A model generated the notes under the pieces. It was not told the DNA's origin. It searched no databases and saw nothing but the letters and a program-made list of their open reading frames with translations. Below, one piece after another: positions 53,424 to 61,689 of a DNA stretch of 64,000 bases. This DNA comes from Planctomycetota bacterium (lineage in GTDB: Bacteria; Planctomycetota; JAPUJT01): the NCBI GenBank assembly GCA_027296055.1, contig JAPUJT010000047.1, forward strand, positions 1 to 64,000. The letters are read 5' to 3'. Both the position numbers and the translations under genes were made by a program. How positions within the stretch are numbered: the first letter of the stretch is position 1; every line of letters starts with the position of its first letter.

Positions 53424-54629
53424 GTGAATCCATCCACCCTCCTCTTGCTCCTCTCCTGGCTGATCCCCTCGAGTCCCCTCGGGGCAGGCCCCCCGAGCCC
53501 GACGGAGGAGAAGATCGACATCGTGCGTCTCTCGGGTGAAGAGGTGAGTCCTTCCTTTATCGAAATCCTTTCTCCCGGGGTCGTGGCCCTGACGGATGGA
53601 GAGGGTAGGACGGAAATCCCGCTGGAGAACCTCCGCTCGATCACCTTCACGGGCAGGGAGGCGTCCCCGCTCGCAGGAACCGCCCTTTTTCTCGCCGGGG
53701 GGGGCGTCCTGGCCGGGGAGGTCCTTTCCGCAGATGGAGAGAAGATCAAGTTCGGATCCCCGCTGATCGACGAGACGTCGATCTCCCTGGCGAGCATCCG
53801 TGCGATCCGGATCACGCCCGTCTCGATCGACACGACCGCATTTCAGCGGCAGATGGAGAAGAAGAAGCCGAACGATACCGTCTTCGTGATCCAGGAGAAG
53901 AAGCTCCTCCGCGTGCCGGGCGGTTTTCGCTTCCTGAATCGGGAGAAGCTCTCGTTCGTCTGGGAGGGACAGGAAAAAACCCTCCCCCGGGAGAAGATCC
54001 ACGGAATCGTTCTGTCGGGAGGGTCCGTCGGTCGTGGCGCACGAACGGCGCGGGTCTTGCTCACCGACGGGAGTCGATTCGAGGGGGAGCCGGTCGCGAT
54101 GGATCGAGCGGCCCTGACGATGCGCCTCATGGACTCCTCCAGGCTCGTGATCGCCCGGGGGAGCGTCGTCCGGATCGAGATCCTCAGCGATCGGCTCGTC
54201 TATCTCTCGGACCTCGAGCCGATCAAGGTGCGGGAAGTGCCCTACTTCAACACCATCTGGCCCTACCGGAAGGACAGGAGCCTCGATGGAAATCCGATCC
54301 GCCTGGGGGGAGAAGTCTACGAGAAGGGGCTCGGAGTTCACTCCCGGTGTCTCCTCACCTACGAGCTCGACGGGGAATACGAATCATTCTCCGCCGTGAT
54401 CGGGATCGACGACGAGACGGAGGACCTGGGCCACGTGATCTTTCGGGTCCGAGCAGACGGCGAGGTCGTCTTCGAGAGCGGTGGGATCAGCGGGGTCGAC
54501 AAGCCGAGGCGGATCCAGCTCGACCTGAAGGGAAAACAGCGCCTCGTCCTCGAGGTGGACTTCGGCGAGGATCTGGACATCGGCGATCACGCCGATTGGG
54601 CGGATGCCCACCTCGTCAGGAAGTCCTGA
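53424..54629 (+). CDS. Secreted NPCBM-domain protein
   Basis: 401 residues from GTG 53424 (GAGG, 5-base spacer; GTG 53418 is an alternative). Signal peptide STLLLLLSWLIPSSPLGAG. Residues 30-250 contain strand-rich units, each resembling a small barrel (LSGEEVSPSFIEILSPGVVALTDGEGRTEIPLENLRSITF). The C-terminal 140 residues are an NPCBM/NEW2-type carbohydrate-binding module (RLGGEVYEKGLGVHSRCLLTYELDGEYESFSAVIGIDDETED, VFRVRADGEVVFESGG). This module is common in planctomycetes and is usually joined to hydrolases; here no enzyme is attached. The gene directly precedes three HtrA-like genes. Confidence 0.85.
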   Translation: MNPSTLLLLLSWLIPSSPLGAGPPSPTEEKIDIVRLSGEEVSPSFIEILSPGVVALTDGEGRTEIPLENLRSITFTGREASPLAGTALFLAGGGVLAGEVLSADGEKIKFGSPLIDETSISLASIRAIRITPVSIDTTAFQRQMEKKKPNDTVFVIQEKKLLRVPGGFRFLNREKLSFVWEGQEKTLPREKIHGIVLSGGSVGRGARTARVLLTDGSRFEGEPVAMDRAALTMRLMDSSRLVIARGSVVRIEILSDRLVYLSDLEPIKVREVPYFNTIWPYRKDRSLDGNPIRLGGEVYEKGLGVHSRCLLTYELDGEYESFSAVIGIDDETEDLGHVIFRVRADGEVVFESGGISGVDKPRRIQLDLKGKQRLVLEVDFGEDLDIGDHADWADAHLVRKS

Positions 54630-54633
54630 ACCG

Positions 54634-56355
54634 ATGACCGAAAACGGAATGATGAAAAGGATAGTTCCCCTCGTCGCTCTCCTGATGATGTCCGCCGCGC
54701 CCGGCGGGCTGCGAGACGATGAACTGATCCGCAAGGCGCGAGAGCTCGAGGAGATCCGCGTCCGCCTCGTCGAGAGGCTCTCCCCCTGCGTTGTCGCCAT
54801 GTTTCGCTCGGAAGGGCAGGGGGGTGGCTCGGGAGTCATATTCGACCCCGCCGGATACGTTTTGACCAACTACCATGTCGTCGGGAACGCCAAGGAGATG
54901 CGGGCGGGCCTTCCCGGCGGGAGGATCCTGAGAGGCCAGGTCATCGGTCTGGATCCATACGCCGATCTGGCGCTGGTGCGTCTGCAAGGCGTCGGCCCGT
55001 TCCCCTACGCGCCGATCGGCGACTCGAACGCCCTCTCGATCGGCGACTGGGCGCTGGCCATGGGGAATCCTTTCCTGCTCGCCACGGACTTTCGACCCAC
55101 CGTGACGCTCGGGATCGTCAGCGGTCTCCATCGCTTCCAGCCAGGCGGAAAGCAACTCGTCTATCACGACAGCGTACAGGTCGACACGCCGATCAACCCG
55201 GGAAACAGCGGCGGCCCCCTCTTCAACATGAAAGGTGAGATCGTCGGTATCAACGGCCGAATCTCGGGACGGGATCGAGGGCGGGTCAACGTCGGGGTCG
55301 GCTTCGCCGTCTCTGCCAACCAGATAAGTGAGGTCATTTCCGATCTGCGGGCGGGCAAGCTCGTGCAGCACGGCACGCTGGACGCGACGGTCCAGGACAG
55401 ACCGGACGCCGGCGCCGACCGCGGTTTCCGGGTCGTGATCAACCAGATGTACGACCCCAGCGTGGCGTTGGACGCCGGACTGAAACTCGGGGACGAGATC
55501 CTCGAGTTCGACGGGACACCGATCCGGTCCCAGAACCACTACATGACGCTGATCGGGGTCCTTCCCGCGGGGAGGACCGTCGAGATCGCCTACCGGAGGC
55601 GGGACGGAGAGGAGGCTGGAGTGCGGCGGGTGCGCGTGACCCTGGCTCCCCTTCCCTACGCGGCCGACGATGCGCTGATGAGTCACCTGCCGGATGAAGG
55701 ACACGTCACCTGGGAGACGAGGCGGATACTCAGCCGCAACCGGAAGGCCTCGGGATCCGCTCCCGCGGGAGCGCTGGGCTGGGAATCGATGCGATCCTGG
55801 CCAGGCGGGAACAAGGTGGGAGTGCGTCAGTTCCGCGGCAATGGACGCTATTCCCGGGAAAACCTGGAGGACGGCCCCGCGCCGAAGGTGATCGAACTGA
55901 ATGAGGAAGGGGCCAGGACCCGGAATAGGGAGGGCCTATGGTCCCCTATCGATAAGAACATCGCGTCCCATCTCCACGCCGAGATCGAAGCCCTCGCAGC
56001 CTTCGAGAGCGGCGACCCGGATCGATTCAAGAAAGCCCTGTTCATTGGCGGCGACAAGATCGACGGGCGGACGGTGGACGTGATCGATACCCGATCCGAC
56101 GGAGGGGCGAGGTTCCAGTGGCTCATCGACACGGAGACGAACCTCTTGACCGGCTATCGCTACCGGGCGCAGGACAGGGAAGTTTTCGTTCACCTTTCCG
56201 ACTACCGGGAGACGAAGGGTCGGCTCCTTCCCTACCGCATCGAGCGCGGCGTGCAGGGGACGCCCGGCGTGATCGATCGGATCCAGCGCTATCTGGGCAG
56301 GGACGAGATCCCCGAGGAGTTCCAGCCGCCGCGGCCGTCGGGAGAGGGGTACTGA
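54634..56355 (+). CDS. HtrA-like serine protease (intact triad)
   Basis: 573 residues, ATG 54634 four bases after the previous stop. Signal peptide with VPLVALLMMSAAPGG. Trypsin-like domain with the triad His81 (YVLTNYHVVG), Asp111 (YADLALVRL) and Ser192 (NPGNSGGPLF). One PDZ domain follows (about 250-345, GFRVVINQMYDPSVALDAGLKLGDEILEFDG). The last 220 residues (LSRNRKASGSAPAGALGWES and beyond) are not a second PDZ and have no recognised family. It should cut misfolded periplasmic proteins. It overlaps the next gene (TGATG at 56353). Confidence 0.93.
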   Translation: MTENGMMKRIVPLVALLMMSAAPGGLRDDELIRKARELEEIRVRLVERLSPCVVAMFRSEGQGGGSGVIFDPAGYVLTNYHVVGNAKEMRAGLPGGRILRGQVIGLDPYADLALVRLQGVGPFPYAPIGDSNALSIGDWALAMGNPFLLATDFRPTVTLGIVSGLHRFQPGGKQLVYHDSVQVDTPINPGNSGGPLFNMKGEIVGINGRISGRDRGRVNVGVGFAVSANQISEVISDLRAGKLVQHGTLDATVQDRPDAGADRGFRVVINQMYDPSVALDAGLKLGDEILEFDGTPIRSQNHYMTLIGVLPAGRTVEIAYRRRDGEEAGVRRVRVTLAPLPYAADDALMSHLPDEGHVTWETRRILSRNRKASGSAPAGALGWESMRSWPGGNKVGVRQFRGNGRYSRENLEDGPAPKVIELNEEGARTRNREGLWSPIDKNIASHLHAEIEALAAFESGDPDRFKKALFIGGDKIDGRTVDVIDTRSDGGARFQWLIDTETNLLTGYRYRAQDREVFVHLSDYRETKGRLLPYRIERGVQGTPGVIDRIQRYLGRDEIPEEFQPPRPSGEGY

Positions 56356-57386
56356 TGGGGATGGAGCGAGCCGGAGGACGGAGGCGAGTCGCCGTTTCGA
56401 CCCTTGTTCTCGCCCTGATGGCGTGGAGCCCGACCGTAGCCCAGGAGCCCTCCGGAAGAGAAGAACGAGGCAAGGTCCACTCCGCCATCGAGAAGGCCAT
56501 TCCGCGCGTCGTCAAGATCGTTGGAGCGAGCGGGATACGGAACATCCCCGGGAATGCCTCCGGAACGATCATCTCACGCGATGGCCACATCCTCACGATC
56601 GACTCGGTCCTGCTCAAGACCGACAGGCTCCGTGTCGTCCTCTCCGACGGTCGGACCCTGAAGGCGAAGATCTTGCGGCGCGACAAGTACCGTTCGATCG
56701 CTCTGCTGAAAGTCGACGCCGGCGAGCCTCTTCCCTTCTTCCCGCCGGAGAACCCGGGCCCGTTGCGGGTCGGCCAGTGGGTCTTGTCGGTGGCGAACCC
56801 GTTCAACCTGGCTCAGGGAGACGAGTGGCCCAGCGTGAATCTCGGTATCGTCTCCGCGGTCACGAGGCTGGACCTTCGGCTCGGCGTGAACGACTTCCCT
56901 TATCGGGGCAAGGTGATCGTGACGGACGCCAACAACAATCCCGGCGGATTCGGCGGAGCGCTGCTGGATCTGGAGGGCCGGCTGATAGGGATCAACGGCA
57001 AGATCGTCGAGAGCAAGGAGACGAACACCCAGATCTCTTACGCCGTCCCCATCCAGACCTTGATCCCCCTCATCGATGGCTCGATCATCCTCCGAAAGGA
57101 TGAAACGGAGGAGAAGGTCGCGGGCTTTCACGGGATTCGCCTGTTCGATCTGGGAACGCGGAAGTCTCCGCCCGCCTACTTACGGGCCGTGGCAAAGGAA
57201 TCCCCCGCTGCACGCGCCGGGCTCCGCAGGGACGACCTGATCATCCGGTGCCAGCAAACTCCGGTGCGAAACTGCAAAGACTTCTACGAGGTCGCAGGCC
57301 AGTTCGGTCCAGGAGAAGAGATCGCCATCACGTTCAAGAGAAAAGAAGAGATCCATCAGGTCGTCATCACGCTCGAGGAGGGATAG
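56355..57386 (+). CDS. HtrA-like protein lacking all catalytic residues (copy 2)
   Basis: 343 residues; ATG 56355 shares bases with the previous stop. Signal peptide VAVSTLVLALMAWSPTVAQ. The trypsin fold is kept (SGTIISRDGHILTIDSVLL, SIALLKVDAGE, GVNDFPYRGK) and a PDZ domain follows (PPAYLRAVAKESPAARAGLRRDDLIIR). The triad positions read Ser84 for His, Ser114 for Asp and Phe199 (NNPGGFGGAL) for Ser. It cannot be a serine protease and may bind substrates or regulate the active paralogue upstream. Confidence 0.9.
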   Translation: MGMERAGGRRRVAVSTLVLALMAWSPTVAQEPSGREERGKVHSAIEKAIPRVVKIVGASGIRNIPGNASGTIISRDGHILTIDSVLLKTDRLRVVLSDGRTLKAKILRRDKYRSIALLKVDAGEPLPFFPPENPGPLRVGQWVLSVANPFNLAQGDEWPSVNLGIVSAVTRLDLRLGVNDFPYRGKVIVTDANNNPGGFGGALLDLEGRLIGINGKIVESKETNTQISYAVPIQTLIPLIDGSIILRKDETEEKVAGFHGIRLFDLGTRKSPPAYLRAVAKESPAARAGLRRDDLIIRCQQTPVRNCKDFYEVAGQFGPGEEIAITFKRKEEIHQVVITLEEG

Positions 57387-57391
57387 TCGCT

Positions 57392-58432
57392 ATGAGCCTG
57401 ATCGCTCTTCTCCTCGCCTCGCTCGTCCTTCCCGGAGATGCCCCGCCGATCGACGACGAAGGGCTTCTAATGCAAGAGGTCTTCATCGAGGCGGTGGACC
57501 GGGCAGCGCCGTCGGTGGTGATGATCGAGTCCTTCGGAGCCATAGGGAAGGTCCCCGATCCGATCCCCCAGCGCCGCGGTGTCAATCCGATCCGTCACCA
57601 GGGGCTCTCTCCGGGAACGGGCCCAACCACCGGCGTGATCCTGACCGAGGACGGGGAGATCCTCACCTCATCGTTCGCGTTCCCCACCGACCCGGCAGCG
57701 ATCATCGTCACGCTCGCCGATGGGAAGAGGCACACGGCGACGCTTGTTGCCCGTGACTTCTCACGAGGGATCGCTCTACTGAAGATCGAGGCGACCGGGC
57801 TTCCGGCCGCTCGCTTCGCTGCGAAGGGATCCGTTCGCGTGGGCCAGTGGGCGCTCGCGCTGGGCCGGTCCTTCGCCGGCGACCGGCCGGCGCCGCAGAT
57901 GGGGATTGTGAGCGCCCTGGATCGAATCTCGGGCCGGGCGATCCAGACGGACGCCCCGACCTCCCCGGCCAACTACGGGGGTCCCCTGATCGATATCGAA
58001 GGGGCCGTCCTGGGGATCATCGTTCCGCTGTCCCCTCGGGGAGAGGAGGCAGCGATCAGCACGTACGACTCCGGCATCGGGTTCGCCGTTCCCCGGTGGG
58101 ACATCGAGCGGGTGCTGGATCGCCTGCGCGGGGGCGATGACCTTCACCCGGGCTTCCTCGGGGTGGAGTTCGATGCCCCTCGCACCATGGGCGGGCTCGA
58201 CGTCAAGCGTGTCTTGCCCGGCACTTCGGCCGAGGGGGCGGGGATCGAGGAGAACGACAAGATTCTACGTGTCGGTGGCCGGCCCGTCCGCACATCCTTC
58301 GAGCTGCAACGGGAAATCGGACGGGGCATTGCGGGTGACGTGATCACACTGCTGATCCGGCGGGGCGACGAGGAGATGGAGATCCAGGCCCTCCTCGGTA
58401 AGCGCCCGAAAAAGGAACCCGAATCCGACTGA
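57392..58432 (+). CDS. HtrA-like protein lacking all catalytic residues (copy 3)
   Basis: 346 residues from ATG 57392, 5 bases after the previous stop. Signal peptide SLIALLLASLVLPGDA. The protease-like domain has Phe95 in the His position (EILTSSFAFPTD), Gly126 for Asp (FSRGIALLKI) and Tyr195 for Ser (PTSPANYGGPLID). A PDZ domain (FLGVEFDAPRTMGGLDVKRVLPGTSAEGAGIEENDKIL) completes it. The domain is otherwise well preserved, suggesting selection for structure. It is the last gene of the tandem array; a REP-like hairpin follows. Confidence 0.9.
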   Translation: MSLIALLLASLVLPGDAPPIDDEGLLMQEVFIEAVDRAAPSVVMIESFGAIGKVPDPIPQRRGVNPIRHQGLSPGTGPTTGVILTEDGEILTSSFAFPTDPAAIIVTLADGKRHTATLVARDFSRGIALLKIEATGLPAARFAAKGSVRVGQWALALGRSFAGDRPAPQMGIVSALDRISGRAIQTDAPTSPANYGGPLIDIEGAVLGIIVPLSPRGEEAAISTYDSGIGFAVPRWDIERVLDRLRGGDDLHPGFLGVEFDAPRTMGGLDVKRVLPGTSAEGAGIEENDKILRVGGRPVRTSFELQREIGRGIAGDVITLLIRRGDEEMEIQALLGKRPKKEPESD

Positions 58433-58450
58433 TTATTAATTAAGAATTAA

Positions 58451-58492
58451 GGGGACACTCACTTAATTGGATCGAGATAAGTGTGTGTCCCC
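58451..58492. repeat. REP-like inverted repeat hairpin
   Basis: GGGGACACTCACTT at 58451-58464 pairs with AAGTGTGTGTCCCC at 58479-58492 (13 of 14) across a 14-base loop, flanked by A/T-rich sequence. The GGGGACA...TGTCCCC style matches extragenic repeats linked to REP-associated tyrosine transposases in many genomes. It lies between convergent genes and could double as a bidirectional terminator. No transposase is nearby. Confidence 0.75.
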
Positions 58493-58496
58493 ATAA

Positions 58497-59105
58497 TTAT
58501 CGGGGGCTCGCCCGCACGAGTCTCTCCTTGTCCTGGCGGGGAGTGATCGATCCGGACGGCGTCTCGTAAGACAGGATCCGAAACTTGCCTTCCAGTCGTC
58601 GCCGGAGATCCTCGTCCGTGCTGGGAAACGGGGGGCCATCCGTCCCTTCCTGGATGGGGTAGAAGAGACCCAGGAGCATCCCGCCTGGCGCGATGATCCG
58701 ATGGAGGACGGACAGGTACTCGTCACGCCGGGAAGGATCGATGGCGCAGTAACAAGTGTACTCCCAGACTACGTCGAAATGGTCCGGGTAGGCGTCGGGG
58801 AGGGCGAAGACGTCCCTCACCTCGTAGTTGATGTCGAGGCCCTCTTCCGCCGCGAGACGGCGGCCCTCGTCGATCGCGTAAGGCACGAAATCGAAGCCCC
58901 AGGTTGCGTATCCGGCTCGGGCAAAGAGTCGAGCATCGTGCCCGCGACCGCAACCCACGACGGCGACTTTTCCTCCGCTCGGTGTCGGCGGATCACTTTT
59001 CAGCAGGGATTCCAGCGGCGGGGCCGCCCCACCGAGATCCCAGCCGTCATCTTTGGCCCGGTAGATGTCCGCCCAGAAATCCGACCGGTTCACATCGCCC
59101 TTCAT
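58497..59105 (-). CDS. TPMT-like SAM-dependent methyltransferase
   Basis: 202 residues from ATG 59105, which follows GGGAGG with a 9-base spacer; an upstream ATG at 59168 is less likely. The N-terminus FWADIYRAKDDGWDLGGAAPPLESLL is typical of the thiopurine methyltransferase-like group. SAM-binding motif I is VAVVGCGRGHDARLFARAG, followed by FDFVPYAIDEG and DVVWEYTCYCAIDPSRRDEYL. These enzymes methylate thiol, selenium or tellurium species, or small acceptors. The substrate cannot be fixed. The gene converges on the HtrA array. Confidence 0.9.
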   Translation of the reverse strand: MKGDVNRSDFWADIYRAKDDGWDLGGAAPPLESLLKSDPPTPSGGKVAVVGCGRGHDARLFARAGYATWGFDFVPYAIDEGRRLAAEEGLDINYEVRDVFALPDAYPDHFDVVWEYTCYCAIDPSRRDEYLSVLHRIIAPGGMLLGLFYPIQEGTDGPPFPSTDEDLRRRLEGKFRILSYETPSGSITPRQDKERLVRASPR

Positions 59106-59191
59106 CGCCTCGGCCTCCCGGAGAAGCCGTCCATTATGCCGAGGCATGAGCCGACCGACCACCCCCATCGATGGGACAGGGCGAAGGGTCG

Positions 59192-60178
59192 CTACTGGAC
59201 GTGCAGGTAGGTGCCCCCCGTCGCCGCGGCCATCTCCCTCAGGAACACCGCCGCGTCGCTTTCATCCCCGAGCCCTACGGCGTGGAGCGGATGACCCATG
59301 GTGTTGGCACTGAGGGCCAGAGCTTTGTGCGCCTGCCAACCATCGGCCCCGCACTCGGGCAGGCCGTGCGAGAGGAGGTAGCAGACCCCGATCCCAACCT
59401 CACCACCGTCTGCGAGGCGGAATGCCGCCGCCTGGGCCGGGCCCGTTCCGGTGTCCCCTGCAGGCGACTGATTCTGCAGCCAGTCAAGCGCCGCGATGAT
59501 CTCTGATACATCCGCGGCCACGAGGTCAGGGCGGAAGAGGTCGATATCGCAGCCGTACGTCACGATCCCGAACTCCACATTGGGAGTGAGCTGTGTCAGG
59601 CTGATCGATACCTCCGCCACGGCTCGATCCCACCAGGTTCCCTCACGCACCTGGCCATCGGGCCCCACGAAGGCCCCTGCCCAGGCACCCATCCCCTCGG
59701 AGCGGTCGACGCAGAAGACTATCTTGAAGGCTGGCGGAGAGCTGCAGGGCCCCCCGAACGGCGGAGGATCTCCGTAATCGTAATAGGTATATCCCTGCTC
59801 GAGGATGGCTGATTCACTCACACCAGTCGCCCGCACCTCGACGTCCACGGCCCCCCGCACGTTGGTGGGGGTTACGGCTTCGACCGTGAATGAACTGACG
59901 GAGGTTATGGCGGCCTGCTCGGATCCGAAGAACACCGTCGGCCAGTGCATGAGGAAATCGTCTTGAAACCCCGCTGTGTACAGCGTCACTACTTCACCTC
60001 CGACGTAGTTCCCGGAGGCCGGATCTATCCATGCTATCCCGGGACGGTCGAGCTGGTCGGGGTCATCTCCCTCCGCGTCTCCACCATTTCCAGAACTGTA
60101 TCCAGAGTTACATCCTGCCACCAAGGCGATGGTCAGGCCTAGAATTCCGGCGGACAGCCTATCGGTTTTTCCCCTCAT
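59192..60178 (-). CDS. IPT/TIG lipoprotein with VWA domain
   Basis: 328 residues. Lipoprotein signal RLSAGILGLTIALVAGC (Cys23), an acidic/Gly linker, one IPT/TIG immunoglobulin-like domain (about 45-130: IDPASGNYVGGEVVTLYTAGFQDDFLMHWPTVFFGSEQA) and a VWA-like domain (about 150-328: FKIVFCVDRSEGMGAWAG, IAALDWLQNQSPAG). The MIDAS motif is imperfect (DRSEG in place of DxSGS), so metal binding is uncertain. It is probably a surface protein. It shares the GFQDDF IPT motif with the neighbouring lipoprotein. Confidence 0.8.
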   Translation of the reverse strand: MRGKTDRLSAGILGLTIALVAGCNSGYSSGNGGDAEGDDPDQLDRPGIAWIDPASGNYVGGEVVTLYTAGFQDDFLMHWPTVFFGSEQAAITSVSSFTVEAVTPTNVRGAVDVEVRATGVSESAILEQGYTYYDYGDPPPFGGPCSSPPAFKIVFCVDRSEGMGAWAGAFVGPDGQVREGTWWDRAVAEVSISLTQLTPNVEFGIVTYGCDIDLFRPDLVAADVSEIIAALDWLQNQSPAGDTGTGPAQAAAFRLADGGEVGIGVCYLLSHGLPECGADGWQAHKALALSANTMGHPLHAVGLGDESDAAVFLREMAAATGGTYLHVQ

Positions 60179-60310
60179 GCCGTGCCTCCTCTCCCGCGCT
60201 CGGTGGGTCGGCGAACGCCGCCGACCTTCCTGGTACGCTAGACGGAGGATCCGGGTCCAATCTGTCGGCCCAAATGAAAAACCAGGCGAGGTATTGCTCC
60301 GTGGCCAATC

Positions 60311-61276
60311 TCAGCAGTAGTAGAACCCGCGCACGAGAACGGCCGTCTCCGAGTTGCCGGCCGAGATCACCCTGACGTCGACATACCCTTGGGAGAGGTA
60401 AGGAACGATGACGACGATCGTCGTCGTCGTCGCCGAGACGAATGTGGCCTCGATACCGCGGAAGAAAACGCGAGGCGCGATCGTGGCGAAGTCGTCCTGG
60501 AACCCGGTGGTGGTGATCGTGACGCGGCGGCCACCCTCTCCACCATCCGGACTCAGGGAGACGATCTGAGCGGAACCCGGTGCCACGTAAGTGAACCCGC
60601 CCGCCAGAACGGCGCCTTCCACCACGACCGTGGCCGAGACGGTCACGTCCGCCGGACCCGCCGGACAGGCAGGCGTCTGTACCCTGAGGGTGTTGGAGTC
60701 GATGGCGGTCAACACCGCGGGTTGGTTCCCGAAGTAAACCTCCGGTAGGCTGAACAGAAAGTCATCCAGGTATCCTTGCGTGGCGATCGTGACCGAGTCT
60801 CCTCCCTCGGAGCCGCCTGCCGGAGGAAAGATGCGAAGGACCTCCGGCCCGCTCGTGAAGAGGAAGTCGTCAGGAGCGACAGCGGTCTCGACGTTCGCGG
60901 TGCCCATCACCGAGAGAGGAGTCGTCCCTACGGGATTCGCCGGGGTGAGAACCCGGATCGTATCATGATCGACCGGGTAGACCACCGCCGAGGTCGTGCC
61001 GAAGTAGACCTCGGGCAGATTGACCGTGAAGTTATCTCCAAAGTTCCCCGTGATGATGGTGACAATCTGTCCCCCTTCCGTGCGTCCGCTCTGGGGCGCT
61101 ACGGTGACGATCGCGGCGGCCGGCTGGGGGGGGGGATCGTAAACGGTATCGCCGTAGTAGTTGTCATCCTCCCATTCAAACACCTCGAATAGCTGCCCGC
61201 ACGAAGGGGTCGCGAGAGCAAGGACGAACAACCAGGCGAACCGTGACGTCATGTTTCCCATCCGTTTTCCGATCAT
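60311..61276 (-). CDS. Lipoprotein with three IPT/TIG domains
   Basis: 321 residues; ATG 61276 follows GGGAGG (9-base spacer). A signal sequence ends near TPSC (Cys26), a weak lipobox. An acidic/Tyr linker precedes three IPT/TIG repeats (about 52-135, 138-225, 228-321), each with the pattern GGxxVTIxTxGFxDDFxxxxPxVYFG and FLFT/GFTY. IPT domains occur in adhesins and secreted proteins. The gene is separated from the related IPT/VWA lipoprotein by 132 bases, suggesting duplication from a common ancestor. Confidence 0.8.
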   Translation of the reverse strand: MIGKRMGNMTSRFAWLFVLALATPSCGQLFEVFEWEDDNYYGDTVYDPPPQPAAAIVTVAPQSGRTEGGQIVTIITGNFGDNFTVNLPEVYFGTTSAVVYPVDHDTIRVLTPANPVGTTPLSVMGTANVETAVAPDDFLFTSGPEVLRIFPPAGGSEGGDSVTIATQGYLDDFLFSLPEVYFGNQPAVLTAIDSNTLRVQTPACPAGPADVTVSATVVVEGAVLAGGFTYVAPGSAQIVSLSPDGGEGGRRVTITTTGFQDDFATIAPRVFFRGIEATFVSATTTTIVVIVPYLSQGYVDVRVISAGNSETAVLVRGFYYC

Positions 61277-61689
61277 CTGATCTTGCCTCCCACTTCGATT
61301 CGACTGAAGCTAACTCTCCGGCCCCCGCTCATAGCTTACCATCTTGACCTGCCCACAAGCGTCTGGCGAAAAGAGACGAGATGACTCGACGAAAGAACGC
61401 CGTCGTGGAACGAAGAGAACGGGTAGCGACCCGGACCCCTCGCTCCGATCGGCTCCAGCGCGCTGAGGCGACCACCTCCCAGCGCCCACCGGAATACGCG
61501 GCCCCTCTGCCCTGCGTCCAGAAGTCCTGTCCTCTCTGTTCATGACCACCCATGGTGTCCTCTCCGAGAGTCGCACAAAAGGCATGAGACGCAAACAATA
61601 TGCCCACGTCTAAGGAAGAGGTCTATTCCTAAGTGCTTGTCCCCCAATATTGTGAGTCGATATGCCTGTAGTGATCTTGGAGGGAATTC
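61277..61689. other. 413-base gap without a supported gene
   Basis: Reading frames up to 94 codons exist on the minus strand (about 61310-61607) but lack ribosome binding sites, signal features or family resemblance. One right-arm match to the 58.45 kb hairpin (AAGTGCTTGTCCCC) is at 61631-61644. Confidence 0.6.

Noticed and set aside
61310-61607. Minus-strand frames of 92-94 codons in the 413-base gap
   Set aside because: No ribosome binding site, no signal or domain resemblance; probably chance frames in GC-rich DNA.
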